The notes: a model not told the origin generated them from the letters alone. DNA of 14,411 bases from Pavlovales sp. CCMP2436 (GCA_026770615.1 MU631314.1:190832-205242); one strand, 5' to 3'; counted from the first letter of the stretch, positions 1 through 8,028 are shown. Numbers and translations: made by a program.

Positions 1-957
1 GGGGGGGGCAGTATATAGTATCAAATCAAAACTAATCGTGGAATCGCAAATGACTGCAGCATCATCAAAAAATAACCTGACGAGATGAAGGATGTGAATC
101 TGGTATGCCCGAAGATTTTTGGAGGAAGACTTCCACACAGCGCCCTGCATAATGATCTTGACATGCCTGCAGAACGTTGCCGTAGTGGTTGCCTTGTTCA
201 TGATGTCGGCGTGGTTGAGGTCGGTATGGATCTTTTCGACCTTTTTCACCCCGTTCTCCTGCGCGGCGCGAATGTAGTGGTACTTCACGTCGATGTGTTT
301 GGTCCTCATATGATGATTAGGGTTCTCCACTAGATATATCGTGCCCTGATTGTCCTCGTACAGAATCGTCGGGCCGAGCTGCGGACTGCGGATGAAGGCA
401 GCGACCTCGCGCAGGTAGTAGAGCTCTCGAGCCGCGTCCGAGGCCGCGATGTACTCTGCTTCACAGGTGGAAAGCGCTACGATGGGCTGCAGGCTGCTCT
501 GCCATGATACCGGCGCACCGTTAAACATCACGATGTAGCCGCTTGTCAATCTGCGCCCCACCGTGTCGGCGCCCCAGTCGTAGTCGGCAAACGCCACGAG
601 GCCGGGGTACTTGGGGTCCTCCTCGTACCGAAAGAGGATGCCCAGGTCTTTTGTGCCCTGGAGGTAGCGGAAGACTCGACACGCCGCGACGTGGTCACGT
701 ACGCGAGGCTTGCTCATCCGCCGCGCCAGCATGCCGACAGAGTGAGCGATGTCAGGCCGGCACGTCGTCTCGCAGAACATCAGCGCGCCCGTCATCTCCT
801 GGTAGAGCTGGACGTTCTTGCGATTTAACATCGTCTCGTCCAAGGTCTGGATGGGGTCGTCGCGCGATGCCTCTGGGTTGCGCACAGCCCGACAGTCTGA
901 CATGTAGAAACGGGCTAGGATGCCGACGATGTACTGCGTCAGGTGCATGCGGATGCC
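1..957 (-). pseudogene. Copia RNase H, open to the window edge
   Basis: Directly after the TAA at 958-960 the same minus-strand frame stays open for about 319 codons to base 1, with no start of its own and no stop inside the window. It carries a complete copia RNase H signature: FADYDW (about 575-592), TSGY, SWQSSLQPIVALS, CEAEYIA with the catalytic Glu (about 450-470), YEDNQG (about 343-360) and RTKHIDVKYH (about 277-306), ending with the usual HADIMNKATT. Without the TAA it would be the in-frame C-terminus of Pol. The last 60 or so codons are not recognisable and may be past the original stop. Confidence 0.92.
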
Positions 958-1670
958 TTACTTGCCGACCGTGTACTGCGCGTCAAGGAACGTGTCCAGA
1001 TCTTGTAGCTTGGTCTCGTAGTCCTCCTTGAGTGAGTCGGCCTGCTCCTGGAACGCCAGCGAGTTGGCGGAGGCATTGAGCGCGAGCATGTCATCAACAA
1101 AGATGCCGACTGAGATGTACCCCCCACACTGCGTCTCCTTCATGAAGATGCACGGCGCGACCTCGGACTGGATGAAGCCACGCTCGAGCAGCCGCGCTCG
1201 GTTGTTCTTGAACCAGGCCCGTCCCGACTGACGGAGGCTGGGGTGAGCGTTCACTTGCCGAGCCGCGATCTTGAACCCGTCGAGCGCGGTAAGCTTGGGC
1301 TCGTACCCCGGCGGTAGCTCGGTCAGCACGTTGTCCTTCTAGAGCCGAGAGTTGAGGTACGCGTCCTTAACGTCTCCGACCGATAGAACGTCGCGGATCG
1401 AGAGCACACGGTTTGCGCACCTGTGCAGCCGCTTGCCGTGGATCTTGGCGCCGACCGCTATCGTCATACGAATTTGCTCGCCGCGGGCGGTCGGTGAGAA
1501 TGTCTGCTCAAAGTCGATACCTGGACGCTGCATGTTGCCCCACACGACGGTGCGCACCTTCTCGACTTGAGCGAGTATGTCCAGCGGCAGGGGAGCAGCC
1601 TCGTCTTGAGCGGCACGGCGACCTCTTGGAACGTGCCCTTCTCGTCATGCATCTTGGAGTGATCCTGCAT
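958..1670 (-). pseudogene. Copia reverse transcriptase remnant
   Basis: The RT start is in one frame (KGTFQEVAVP, about 1617-1646) and moves to another near 1590. From 1557 downward a single frame carries PGIDFEQTFSPTARGEQIRM, GDVKDAYLN (first catalytic Asp region), LPPGYEP, SGRAWF, and GIFVDDML with the catalytic pair in FVDD at 1090-1101. These are the standard copia RT blocks. A TAG at 1339-1341 interrupts the text between YLNSRL and KDN, and a TAA at 958-960 ends it before RNase H. The frame is otherwise kept, so these are point nonsense changes, not large rearrangements. Confidence 0.93.
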
Positions 1671-1732
1671 GGCTCACAGCCAGTCCTCGGCGTGTTCTGA
1701 GCGTAAGGCCTGCTTCTAGTTAGTAGGGACGC

Positions 1733-2581
1733 TTACTGGTGGACCCGGCACGGCGCTCCAAAGATTACAGAGTGCTTGCAGCTCAGCCGCTGGCCGAAGA
1801 AAAGCTCGAAAGGCGAGACAAAGCGCACGGCGCCAGTCGTCGGGTCGACGACGCGCCACGATGCGAGACGGTTGCGAGCTGCAACCGCGAGCCTGAACGC
1901 CCAATGCCAATGGCGGAAGCTTTGGCCTGACGTGGCCAGCCTAGCACGCTCATCTGGCTCGAGAGTCCCAAAGCTGCGCTCAGCCATGCCATTGCTGGCA
2001 GGGGTATGTGGGCACGACGTGACGTTGGCCGCCAGGCCATACTCGAGAAGCACCTTGCCAAAGGCATCCGAGTTCATAGGTGTACCTTCGTCGGTGTGAA
2101 CGTACCGACAATTCATTGCCGAGCATAAACAAGCCGCCGGCATGTGCCGACGCGCCGAGCTCGGAAAAGTAGTGCCGCGCGAGCCCTGGGAGCTCGCGCT
2201 GCGACTTCGCAAAGTAAGTCCGGCGGAATCGCGAGTATGCATCCTCGAAGAGAATTGCATACTTGTAACCCAACCGGTCCCCCTCGATGATCTTGATGGG
2301 CAAGTCGTGCTTGGACGCCGAGTAGACGTCCAGGTACGTGATCTCGCCGGCGGCCTTGGCATCAGGCAACGGTAATTCGTGTGTGAGTCGCCGCATGTGT
2401 GCGTCCGACAGCGTGTTGAGGGCCGACGCCATCGGAGTTTGACTCCCCGTGTCGTCGACTGCCCAGCGCGTCACGAGCAAGTTCTTGTCCGTTGTGCCCA
2501 TCCGGAGAGACCACAAATGCAGCCAGTCCACAGAGGGGTGCCCCCCTCCATGACCAGCAACGCCGGTCTTCCACAGGCCAC
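1733..2581 (-). pseudogene. Copia integrase remnant (DDE triad present)
   Basis: The integrase core is split over two minus-strand frames. The upstream frame contains LWSLRMGTTDKN near 2482-2520, which looks like a degraded His-His zinc-binding region (LWHxRMGH), then the first catalytic Asp in TYLDVYS (about 2320-2340) and the copia-type FEDAYSRF. The second frame (from about 2145) contains the second Asp in HTDEGTP (about 2080-2098) and the Glu in NGMAER (1976-1993), followed by SPFELFFGQRL. All three acidic residues of the strand-transfer site are present, but the frameshift near 2145 and the lost His residues make it inactive. Confidence 0.9.
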
Positions 2582-3394
2582 CTAGTTTCCCTGGCCATAG
2601 GAGGCCTGGGAACGCTGCTCTGCGCGGCGTAGGTTGGAGGGGCCACCGCGGCGCGACGATGCGCGTATCTTTGGCGGCTGCGCGGCTGCGGCTGGCGTGC
2701 CGTCGGCCGACGCCTTGTTGGCGCGCATGCTTGCGCGCGCGCCGCTGATGCAGTTGATCACAACGAGACCGGTGATCTCGGCGACCGACTGCGACGCTCC
2801 TCCCCAGTGCACGATGTGTGCTAGACCTGATGTCGCCGACCCTGCACGCCTCTACCTCCTTGGTGATCATCTTCTTGGGGAACAGGCTCTGGCCGGCGCC
2901 AGAGTCCAGGCACATCTGACGTTGTCGAACGAGGTGCCGTCCTGACCCTCAATGTTGGCGTAGACCATGAAGTTCTTTTCGACGCCGACGCGGCTGCCGC
3001 CGATGAGAGGTCGAGGTGCGACCCTCCCTTCGCGAAGTGGACGGTTGCACCTGCCTCAATAAGGCACGACACGCTGATGAGCGGGACCGACACGTCGTTG
3101 GTGCCCCATGCGTGCAGCTCGACCTTGGCACCGAGCTTAGGACGAGTGTCGAACTCGGCACGGCGGCCGTCGTTGCTGAGCACCGCGGGGTGCTGGGGAA
3201 TCGCAGAGCGGGCGTGCGCATGCTGCCGTGTCTCCGCGCTGAGCCCGTACCCACCGCGCCCGCCGCCACGGCCCTGCATCTCGCTATGCCCGCGCTCGGA
3301 GTCGGAGTCGTCGGAGACGGACTTAGAGTTGGACTCGTCGCCGGGGATCAAGAATGGCAAGTTGTCGGTGTCACTGTACGACGAGGTGTCGGTG
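2582..3394 (-). pseudogene. Copia Gag-Pol linker and aspartic protease remnant
   Basis: After the acidic Asp/Ser-rich linker and a Gly/Arg-rich run (GRGGGRGGYG), the minus-strand frame encodes VPLISVSCLIEAG and then, after a frame change near 2930, LDSGAGQSLFP at about 2883-2909. DSGA is the catalytic motif of retroviral-type aspartic proteases, which cut the polyprotein. The downstream part continues in another frame (HWGGASQSVAEITGLVVI, about 2759-2812). In most copia proteases the LLSVS-like segment follows DSGA; here the similar segment precedes it, which may reflect lineage variation or rearrangement. Not functional because of the frame changes. Confidence 0.75.
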
Positions 3395-3879
3395 TCTTAC
3401 ACATCGGAGTCGTTGCCAGAGAGGATGGCAAATGAGGTCGTGAGAGCATGCGCGCTTGCGCCCTTGCGAGCGAGCCGCCGATGCGGATGGTGGGCTTGGG
3501 CAACGCCTGCTCCCTGCGCGGCGGCAGCGACGAAGCTGCCGACGCCTGCTCCTTGCTTTGGAGCGGGCAGTTGCGCTTGAGGTGCCCGAGCTTGCCGCAG
3601 TTGTAGTAGCTCATTTTCTTGAGGCGCCCCGTCGAGATCCCCTTGACGTCCAGCTCGTTGCTGATGATGCTCTGCGCGAAGGCCTTGTCCTTGTCGGTGA
3701 TCGCCTGGAAGCGGCCGAGCACCTGCTGGTTGATCACCGGGTTGCCGAGGTCGGCGAGGGGTGATCTTGAACGACTTGAACTCGTCGCTGTTCTTGCCCT
3801 TGTCAAACCGAAATAGGTTGAAACCGGCACAGGGAAAGCTCCCCGATGACGTCATGTTGGATACGCCGGTAGATATCAT
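3395..3879 (-). pseudogene. Copia Gag remnant with altered zinc knuckle
   Basis: The start (ATG at 3879, or more likely the second ATG at about 3855, MTSSGSFP) is followed by a GKNSDEFKSF-like stretch that resembles the beginning of copia Gag proteins. The frame then changes near 3770 and the text resumes (LGNPVINQQVLGRFQAI) only about 50 codons before the zinc knuckle. Copia Gags normally have over 100 residues in between, so an internal deletion is inferred. The knuckle reads YYNCGKLGHLKRNC: the second Cys, the His and the last Cys of CX2CX4HX4C are present, but the first Cys is Tyr (codon at 3606-3608). The frame then runs into an Asp/Ser-rich linker with an in-frame TAA at 3395-3397. Confidence 0.85.
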
Positions 3880-3911
3880 CTCTCGTCTAGTCCTTGCAGC
3901 GCTAGACGGTA

Positions 3912-3928
3912 CCCGTCGACTCGACGGG
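3912..3928. repeat. 17-bp palindrome in the element leader
   Basis: CCCGTCGA-C-TCGACGGG is a perfect inverted repeat with a one-base centre, located between the candidate LTR and the Gag start. It could fold in the leader RNA of the retroelement, where packaging or dimerisation hairpins often lie; that role is a guess. Confidence 0.5.
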
Positions 3929-3956
3929 CGGCAGGTCCCTAGGGTAGTTGAGTGAA

Positions 3957-4239
3957 TGTAAGTGGAAACGGAAACAGACGAACAAAAACGGCTGATGAAG
4001 TAGAAGCGAGCGGGAAGCCGAAACCCGTAACCGAAGAGTGATTAACAGCAACAGTGTTGCTATTAATCTGACTCTCGGTTCAACTGGACAGAAAGTCCAA
4101 TGACTGGACCACAGTAGCAAGCGGCTTACCCGTATGACACGGGTTGGAACGAGCAAGTGTGTGCTGTGTGCTGCGGGGCAGGCGGTCAGCAGTATAAGCC
4201 AGAGTATATGCAATAGCTTAGAGCATATACAATAGCCAT
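3957..4239 (-). repeat. Candidate 5' LTR of the copia element
   Basis: On the minus strand this stretch begins TGTTGAC and ends TTACA, so it has the TG...CA ends usual for LTRs, and it sits just upstream of the apparent Gag start near 3879 or 3855. It is AT-richer than the coding part. The only open frame in it is leucine-rich and matches nothing I know. No clear primer-binding site was recognised downstream. With the other LTR outside the window, the boundaries are inferred only. Confidence 0.35.
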
Positions 4240-4263
4240 ACCGTCAACAGTATAAATTTAAAT

Positions 4264-4359
4264 TGACGTGCGCTAATGCGCAGCTCGCCTAACCGCCGGG
4301 TGCGGTAATCTCCAACCCCTGGTCTAGTCCCAGGCGGCGGGGTGACTCAATAATCCTCC
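4264..4359. repeat. Dispersed repeat, copy A
   Basis: This block begins TGACGTGCGCT and ends GGGTGACTCAATAATCCTCC. Both end blocks, in the same order and orientation, recur at 13413-13543 inside an intron, with partial similarity between (CGCAG.CCGCC.AACC and TCCAAC...GGTCT). The centre can fold as CCTGG-TCTAGTC-CCAGG, a 5-bp stem with a 7-base loop that looks like a tRNA T arm, so a tRNA-derived SINE is one option; the match to a B box is poor. It lies about 25 bp outside the candidate LTR. Confidence 0.6.
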
Positions 4360-4829
4360 AGAGATCTTAAAAAAAACTCTCTTCTCATCTAAGGTGTTTG
4401 CGATTGTTGGCCTTGGATAAGTGGTTTGGTTCCTCTGTAGTGTGAGCCAATATTGCTGTTTATCACGCGAATGGGCGTGGGTCCGAAGTCCGTTTGTTTG
4501 GGTGTGTTAAATAGTGTGACTAGTGAATTTTGTCGGAGCCTGCGTGCCCCTGGTCTTGGTGCTGCCGGTGGCGAACATTGGACGCTTTTAAGTTGTTTTG
4601 GTAGTGGATGGGCTGGGTGAGGTAGGTTGGGGTCTGGGCCTGCCATATAAATAAATAAGGTCGAGGTCACGTCTATTCCAACTTGCTTGTGGGTGGCTAT
4701 TGCTATGTCGAACCGTAGGATGGTTGCTGTGCTGTAGACATATTGTTGTGTAGCCCCGCTGCTCCCTGTGCTGCGCGAGCGTGCAGCTGCAACTGCGCCT
4801 CCCGAGGGGGGCGCTGCCTGACTCGCCAC
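4360..4829. other. Stretch without a recognisable gene
   Basis: The region is T/G-rich on the plus strand and contains CTCTTCTCATCTAAG, a splice-acceptor-like tract (about 4377-4393), and a short AAAT run near 4650. A minus-strand open frame spans 4389-5231 (280 codons), but its first half is translated tandem repeat and its second half has no motif I recognise. I do not call it a gene. Confidence 0.5.
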
Positions 4830-4830
4830 C

Positions 4831-5364
4831 ATGATGTTGCTCTTCGCCACCATGCTATTGCTTCTGTCACGTGCTGTGACAGGCGCTGTTTCGCGCGGTG
4901 GCGAGCAGCACGCGGAGACGCCGCTCAAGGCTACCAAGGCTACGACGACGATGCTGCTTCCTGCGGCCACCGCAGTGTGTGCGCTCGCAGCGGCGCTATG
5001 CTGTCCACTCGAGGTACTCGCTGGCACCTCTCGACCACCCGTCTCGCTCGGGTTCTTAAGTGGATGTGCGTCGCGCGCTGCGGTGGGTGTTGCTCCGCGC
5101 GGCGGCGGGCCGCACGCGGAGACGCCGCTCAAGGCTACCAAGGCTACGACGACGATGCTGCTCCCTGCGACCGCCGCAGTGTGCGCGCTCGTAGCGTCGA
5201 GATGCTGTCCACTTGAGGTACTCGCTGGCACCTCTCGACCACCCGTCTTGCCCGGGTCGGGTCCTCAAGTGGATGCGCGTCGCGCGCTGCAATGGGCGCT
5301 GCTGCGCGCGGCAGCGGGCCGCACGCGGAGACGCCGCTCAAGGCTACCAAGGCTACGACGATGA
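4831..5364 (+). CDS. Possible secreted repeat protein (hypothetical)
   Basis: The ATG at 4831 has a perfect Kozak context (GCCACCATG). The product would be 177 residues. It opens with a signal-peptide-like stretch (MMLLFATMLLLLSRAVTG) and then has two 68-residue repeats, each with AETPLKATKATTTMLLPA, VCAL and CCPLEVLAGTSRPPV. The second repeat is in frame because the first spacing is 204 bp; later units are spaced 209 and 205 bp, which breaks the frame and gives an Arg-rich end. The minus strand is also open across the repeats (hydrophobic SSIVVVALVALSGVSAC), so the open frame may be only a by-product of a GC-rich satellite. I favour noncoding repeat but cannot exclude a small gene. Confidence 0.25.
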   Translation: MMLLFATMLLLLSRAVTGAVSRGGEQHAETPLKATKATTTMLLPAATAVCALAAALCCPLEVLAGTSRPPVSLGFLSGCASRAAVGVAPRGGGPHAETPLKATKATTTMLLPATAAVCALVASRCCPLEVLAGTSRPPVLPGSGPQVDARRALQWALLRAAAGRTRRRRSRLPRLRR

Positions 5365-5590
5365 TGCCGATCCCTGCGGCCGCCGCAGTGTGCGCGCTCG
5401 CAGCATCGCGATGCTGTCCACTTGAGGTACTTGCTGGCACCTCTCGACCACCCGTCTTGCTCTGGTCCTCAAGTGGATACGCGTCGCGCGCTTGCGGAGG
5501 GCGCTGCTGCGCGCGGCGGCGGGCTGCACACGGAGACGCCGCTCAAGGCTACCAAGGCTACGAAGACGATGCTGCTCCCTGCGGCCGCCA
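4886..5590. repeat. Tandem array of ~205-bp units, 3.4 copies
   Basis: The anchor CCGCTCAAGGCTACCAAGG starts at 4921, 5125, 5334 and 5539, giving spacings of 204, 209 and 205 bp; the fourth unit stops matching near 5590. Each full unit contains TCCACTTGAGG and, about 40-45 bp on, its inverted copy CCTCAAGTGGA; the pair is perfect in units 2 and 3 and degenerate in unit 1. Unit 3 also has a perfect palindrome AGCATCGCGATGCT at 5402-5415. The units are GC-rich and well conserved, which suggests recent amplification or homogenisation. Confidence 0.9.
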
Positions 5591-5649
5591 CGGCAGGGCT
5601 GCGGCGGCCGAGGCGCGGCCGAGGCGGGGCGTGGGGGCCGAGGCGCACA

Positions 5650-5673
5650 CACTCACACCCTTTGGTGTGAGTG
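5650..5673. repeat. 10-bp perfect hairpin
   Basis: CACTCACACC, loop CTTT, GGTGTGAGTG form a perfect stem just after the 205-bp array and a CG-rich tract. There is no U-tract and the setting is eukaryotic, so I do not call it a terminator. Confidence 0.6.
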
Positions 5674-6063
5674 CTGGTGCATGAAGGTTTGAGTCGATCG
5701 CTCGACCTCAGCCTGCCGTCGACCGAGCCAGTGACGGAACAAAACCTGTTGAACCATGCTGAGCCTATATATATGCGTCGTTATACCTTGCACTGACTTC
5801 CACTACCCCCCCTTACGCAGTGCTCGCATTGCTGTTCGCCGCGACAACGCATCTTTCACAGGTGAGGATTTTTTTAACACTCATTTTGTTGCGGTGTGTG
5901 TGTGACTGGACGGAATGGGGGGTCGGTGGATTGGGATACGTGGGTGGGAGGGGAGGGGGGCCCTATGCACCTGATCGTACTGCTGCATCTCTCGTATCCT
6001 TCTGTTATTTTGTTTCATTCCTTTATTTTTACGCCCCCCCCCCATACACACACACTCCTACGC

Positions 6064-6087
6064 AGGCGAGCGGCGCTGCCTACATCT
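6064..6087 (+). repeat. Short direct repeat, copy 1
   Basis: A 24-bp block (AGGCGAGCGGCGCTGCC then TACATCT) recurs at 6212-6235 with two differences, both C to T. It follows an acceptor-like tract directly. Confidence 0.7.
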
Positions 6088-6211
6088 CCCCCTGTCTGGT
6101 AGAGACCCGGACTGCTTTTTATTATTGTTTGGCATACATTGCTCGGGAAGTTTTCTTTCCCACTTGCGCTCCCCTCCGCCATCGCTGATTTAGTTCTACA
6201 TAATACCAAAA

Positions 6212-6235
6212 AGGTGAGCGGCGTTGCCTACATCT
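6212..6235 (+). repeat. Short direct repeat, copy 2
   Basis: This is the second copy of the 24-bp block, 148 bp downstream of the first. Here the block begins AGGTGAGC, identical to a strong 5' splice-site consensus, while the first copy has AGGCGAGC. Confidence 0.7.
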
Positions 6236-6616
6236 GCTTCGCTCTGTTCCCGCAATTTTTCCATTTTTTGTGATAGCTCATTTCACGTCCCCCGAGTTGC
6301 AGCCCGAAGGCGTGCGAACACAACGAATTCAAAATCAATAAACTAAAACACATTCATACACATACACACATGCAGGCTTGTACCTGTGTTGGGAATTGTT
6401 GGAAGAATTCCCCAGCCCGCCCCCATGCGAAGACAGAGCCGTCCGCGAGAAATGCCGAACACACGCGTGGGCCGCAGACTATGAAAAACAACGCAACCAA
6501 AAGATGCCCACTTGGAGGGGCCAAAGGCGTAAAGCACCAAGACGTGAACTCGGGATCTCGGCCCAAAAGGGCAGCGGTCCTAAACCATGAAAGCACTTCG
6601 GTCGTAGGATGTAATA

Positions 6617-6730
6617 ATGCCACGTCTACCGCCTGGGGCTCAGATTTTGCGTCCAGGTGGGTGGCCTCTGGTGTCAGTGTCTATCTGCACTCTGTTGAGA
6701 TTCAGCGTCACCTTGCGGTGATGCCAAAAC
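6617..6730 (+). repeat. Dispersed repeat family B, copy 1
   Basis: About 112 bp aligns in the same orientation with 11775-11885. Shared blocks include ATGCCAC.TCTAC, TGCGTCCAGG, GTGTCAG, ACTCTGTTG and TTCAGCGTCACCTTGCGGTG (first T is C in the other copy), then CCAAAAC. It has no coding features. Confidence 0.8.
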
Positions 6731-6794
6731 GAAGTGCGACTTTCTATTGTAACTATATAATTTATTCCGTTTCGAAAGTCCTCTTATCGTCGTC

Positions 6795-6841
6795 ATGCTG
6801 GTGAACCTATGACAACGAAGTTGTCATAGGTTCACCAGCAT
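6795..6841. repeat. Perfect 22-bp inverted repeat with 3-base loop
   Basis: The left arm 6795-6816 (ATGCTGGTGAAC...GACAAC) is the exact reverse complement of the right arm 6820-6841, separated only by GAA. Pairing ends at both outer edges with a mismatch. Such a long perfect stem is not expected by chance. It may be a fold-back from template switching, the footprint of a mobile element or a structured RNA; a 3-base loop is too small for a standard microRNA precursor. Confidence 0.97.
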
Positions 6842-6927
6842 TATCTTGTGTACGACTACTAATTCAAGCCCTAAAAAATCAGATCTGGACTTATGGCTCA
6901 AAAGCCGCGCGAAGCCGAGGCCAAAAC

Positions 6928-7051
6928 GAGAGCAGGGCCACGGTTGCGCTTTCGGTGCCTCCACAATTAGCTCCTTGCTTGTACGTCTTTACTTGTACGT
7001 CTAGCTACAGCTAACCGCTTACACAAGGCTGGAAGCGGGCGCCCTAAATTA
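6928..7051 (+). repeat. Dispersed repeat family C, copy 1
   Basis: This aligns with 12699-12849 in the same orientation. Shared blocks include GAGAGCAGGG, ACGGTTGCGC, TTCGGTGCCTCCACAA, TTGT(A/G)CGTCTTTACTTG, CTAGCTACAGCT, GGAAGCGG and GCGGGCGCCCTAAATT. The nearby 6756-6797 (TTATTCCG...TCGTCGTC) resembles sequence directly after the second copy (about 12860-12893), so the blocks occur in a different order in the two places. Confidence 0.8.
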
Positions 7052-7160
7052 ATAGCGAAAAAAATGTTTAAAAATGCAGTCACCAGAATTTTACGGTCCA
7101 GGCTTTACGGAGTTTTGTTTTGCGAGTATGTTTTGTTATTGTAATCATACAGTTGTAATT

Positions 7161-7314
7161 ATGCGCAGGATCGTGGCGGCGCGATGCGATGACGAGCAAG
7201 GATCGTGGCGGAGAGACGACGCGGGGAGTAAGATAGCACATGAGACGACCGATGCGCTGACCTCCCATATCATGCCCGTACGCTTCCGGGTTGCAAGTCG
7301 GGGGACGTTAAAAG
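7161..7314 (+). repeat. Terminal repeat, left copy
   Basis: This block starts ATGCGCAGGATCGTGGCGG and ends GGGGGACGTTAAAAG. It is paralleled by a direct copy at 7357-7518 and an inverted copy at 7877-8028. Shared landmarks are GACGAGCAAGG, GGGGAGTAAGATAGC, ACGACCGATGCGC and CATGCCCGTAC. Confidence 0.9.
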
Positions 7315-7356
7315 AACTGTTATTAAAAACAGCATGCGCAGGATCACGGCGGCAAT

Positions 7357-7518
7357 ATGCGCAGGATCGCAGCGGCACGATGCGACGACGAGCAAGGTTA
7401 GTGGCGGAGAGACGATGCGGGGAGTAAGATAGCGCGTGAGACGACCGATGCGCAGACCCTCCCATGCCATGCCCGTACACCTTCGAGATGCAATTCGCAA
7501 GTCGGGGGACGTTTAAAG
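7357..7518 (+). repeat. Terminal repeat, internal direct copy
   Basis: This is a direct-orientation copy of 7161-7314. It is preceded at 7332-7354 by a further partial copy of the first 20 or so bases (ATGCGCAGGATCACGGCGG), so the end has been duplicated in steps. Confidence 0.88.
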
Positions 7519-7876
7519 GAAAGCAGGAATCTGGATTTGGCGAAGTAGGTGTTGGTGGGCCTGGCAACGAAGCTACAAGACGAGCGCGCCGCCAAGAGGC
7601 CGAGCCGCCGTCCGGTGATCCTGGGCCAACCGGCTAGGGGAGAATGAGTTCCACGAACAAAGCCTGGATCCAGTGGCCGCGGGCCTTCACCGGGCAAGGC
7701 GGGGAGACGTCGTTGCGCGCGCGCGCTGGTACCTTCAGAAGCAGAACACGCACGCGGGCCTGCTCGTGCACTTGCACGTGAAGGTTGAGAGCAGAACGGG
7801 CATTTCAAAAAGTTGCGACAGAGCTCATTTAGAGAGATCTTCACCTGGTGGACCCCTGCCCCCCTGGTTAATTGTT

Positions 7877-8028
7877 CTTTTAATGTCTTCCGACTTGCAT
7901 TCCGAAGGTGTACGGGCATGACATGGGAGGGTCAGCGCATCGGTCGGTTCATGTGCTATCTTACTCTCCGCGTCGTCACTCCGAACCTTGCTCGTCGTCG
8001 CAGCATCGCGCCGCCGCGATCCTGCGTA
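7877..8028 (-). repeat. Terminal repeat, right inverted copy
   Basis: Its reverse complement aligns along its whole length with 7161-7314 (CTTTTAATGTC...GATCCTGCGTAT read on the plus strand). With the left copy it forms the long inverted repeat. Confidence 0.9.

Larger units (their letters stand above)
1..4239 (-). mobile_element. Degenerate Ty1/copia LTR retrotransposon, partial
   Basis: Read on the minus strand, the region encodes in order a Gag N-terminus and zinc knuckle, an aspartic protease (DSGA), an integrase with all three D,D,E residues, a copia-type RT with FVDD, and a copia RNase H. Integrase upstream of RT is the copia (Pseudoviridae) order; gypsy elements have it after RNase H. 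The reading frame changes several times (at about 3770, 3360, 2930, 2800, 2570, 2145, 1730 and 1590) and nonsense codons lie at 3395-3397, 1339-1341 and 958-960, so the copy cannot make a full polyprotein. The element continues past base 1, so its second LTR and target-site duplication cannot be checked. Confidence 0.95.
5674..6616. other. Noncoding stretch with splice-like sites and CA tracts
   Basis: No convincing gene. A TATATATA run lies at about 5767-5774. CCCCTTACGCAG at 5809-5820 looks like a 3' splice site and CACAGGTGAGG at 5857-5867 like a 5' site, enclosing 41 bp; CACTCCTACGCAG ending at 6065 is a second acceptor-like tract. This could be the remains of a gene, but the intervals are too short to recognise a protein. 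There are C and CA runs at about 6033-6055 and CA-rich sequence at 6350-6370. Confidence 0.5.

Noticed and set aside
543..1031. 162-codon plus-strand ORF
   Set aside because: It is antisense to the clear RT and RNase H coding sequence; Arg, Ser and Cys-rich, typical of a GC-rich shadow frame.
3016..3764. Plus-strand ORFs over the Gag and protease region
   Set aside because: Antisense shadows of the copia coding sequence.
4290..4345. tRNA-like T arm (CCTGG-TCTAGTC-CCAGG)
   Set aside because: Only one arm is convincing; there is no acceptor stem or anticodon arm, and the B-box match is poor. Kept only as a remark on the dispersed repeat.
4389..5231. 280-codon minus-strand ORF
   Set aside because: Half is translated tandem repeat that is open on both strands; the rest has no motif or protein-like pattern.
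4886..5590. CRISPR array
   Set aside because: Units are about 205 bp with no short repeat plus unique spacer pattern, and the DNA is eukaryotic.
6795..6841. Rho-independent terminator or microRNA precursor
   Set aside because: No U-tract and a eukaryotic setting; the 3-base loop is too short for normal microRNA processing.
7398..7919. 173-codon minus-strand ORF in the foldback element as a transposase
   Set aside because: No DDE or zinc-finger motif; much of it is the translated terminal repeats.
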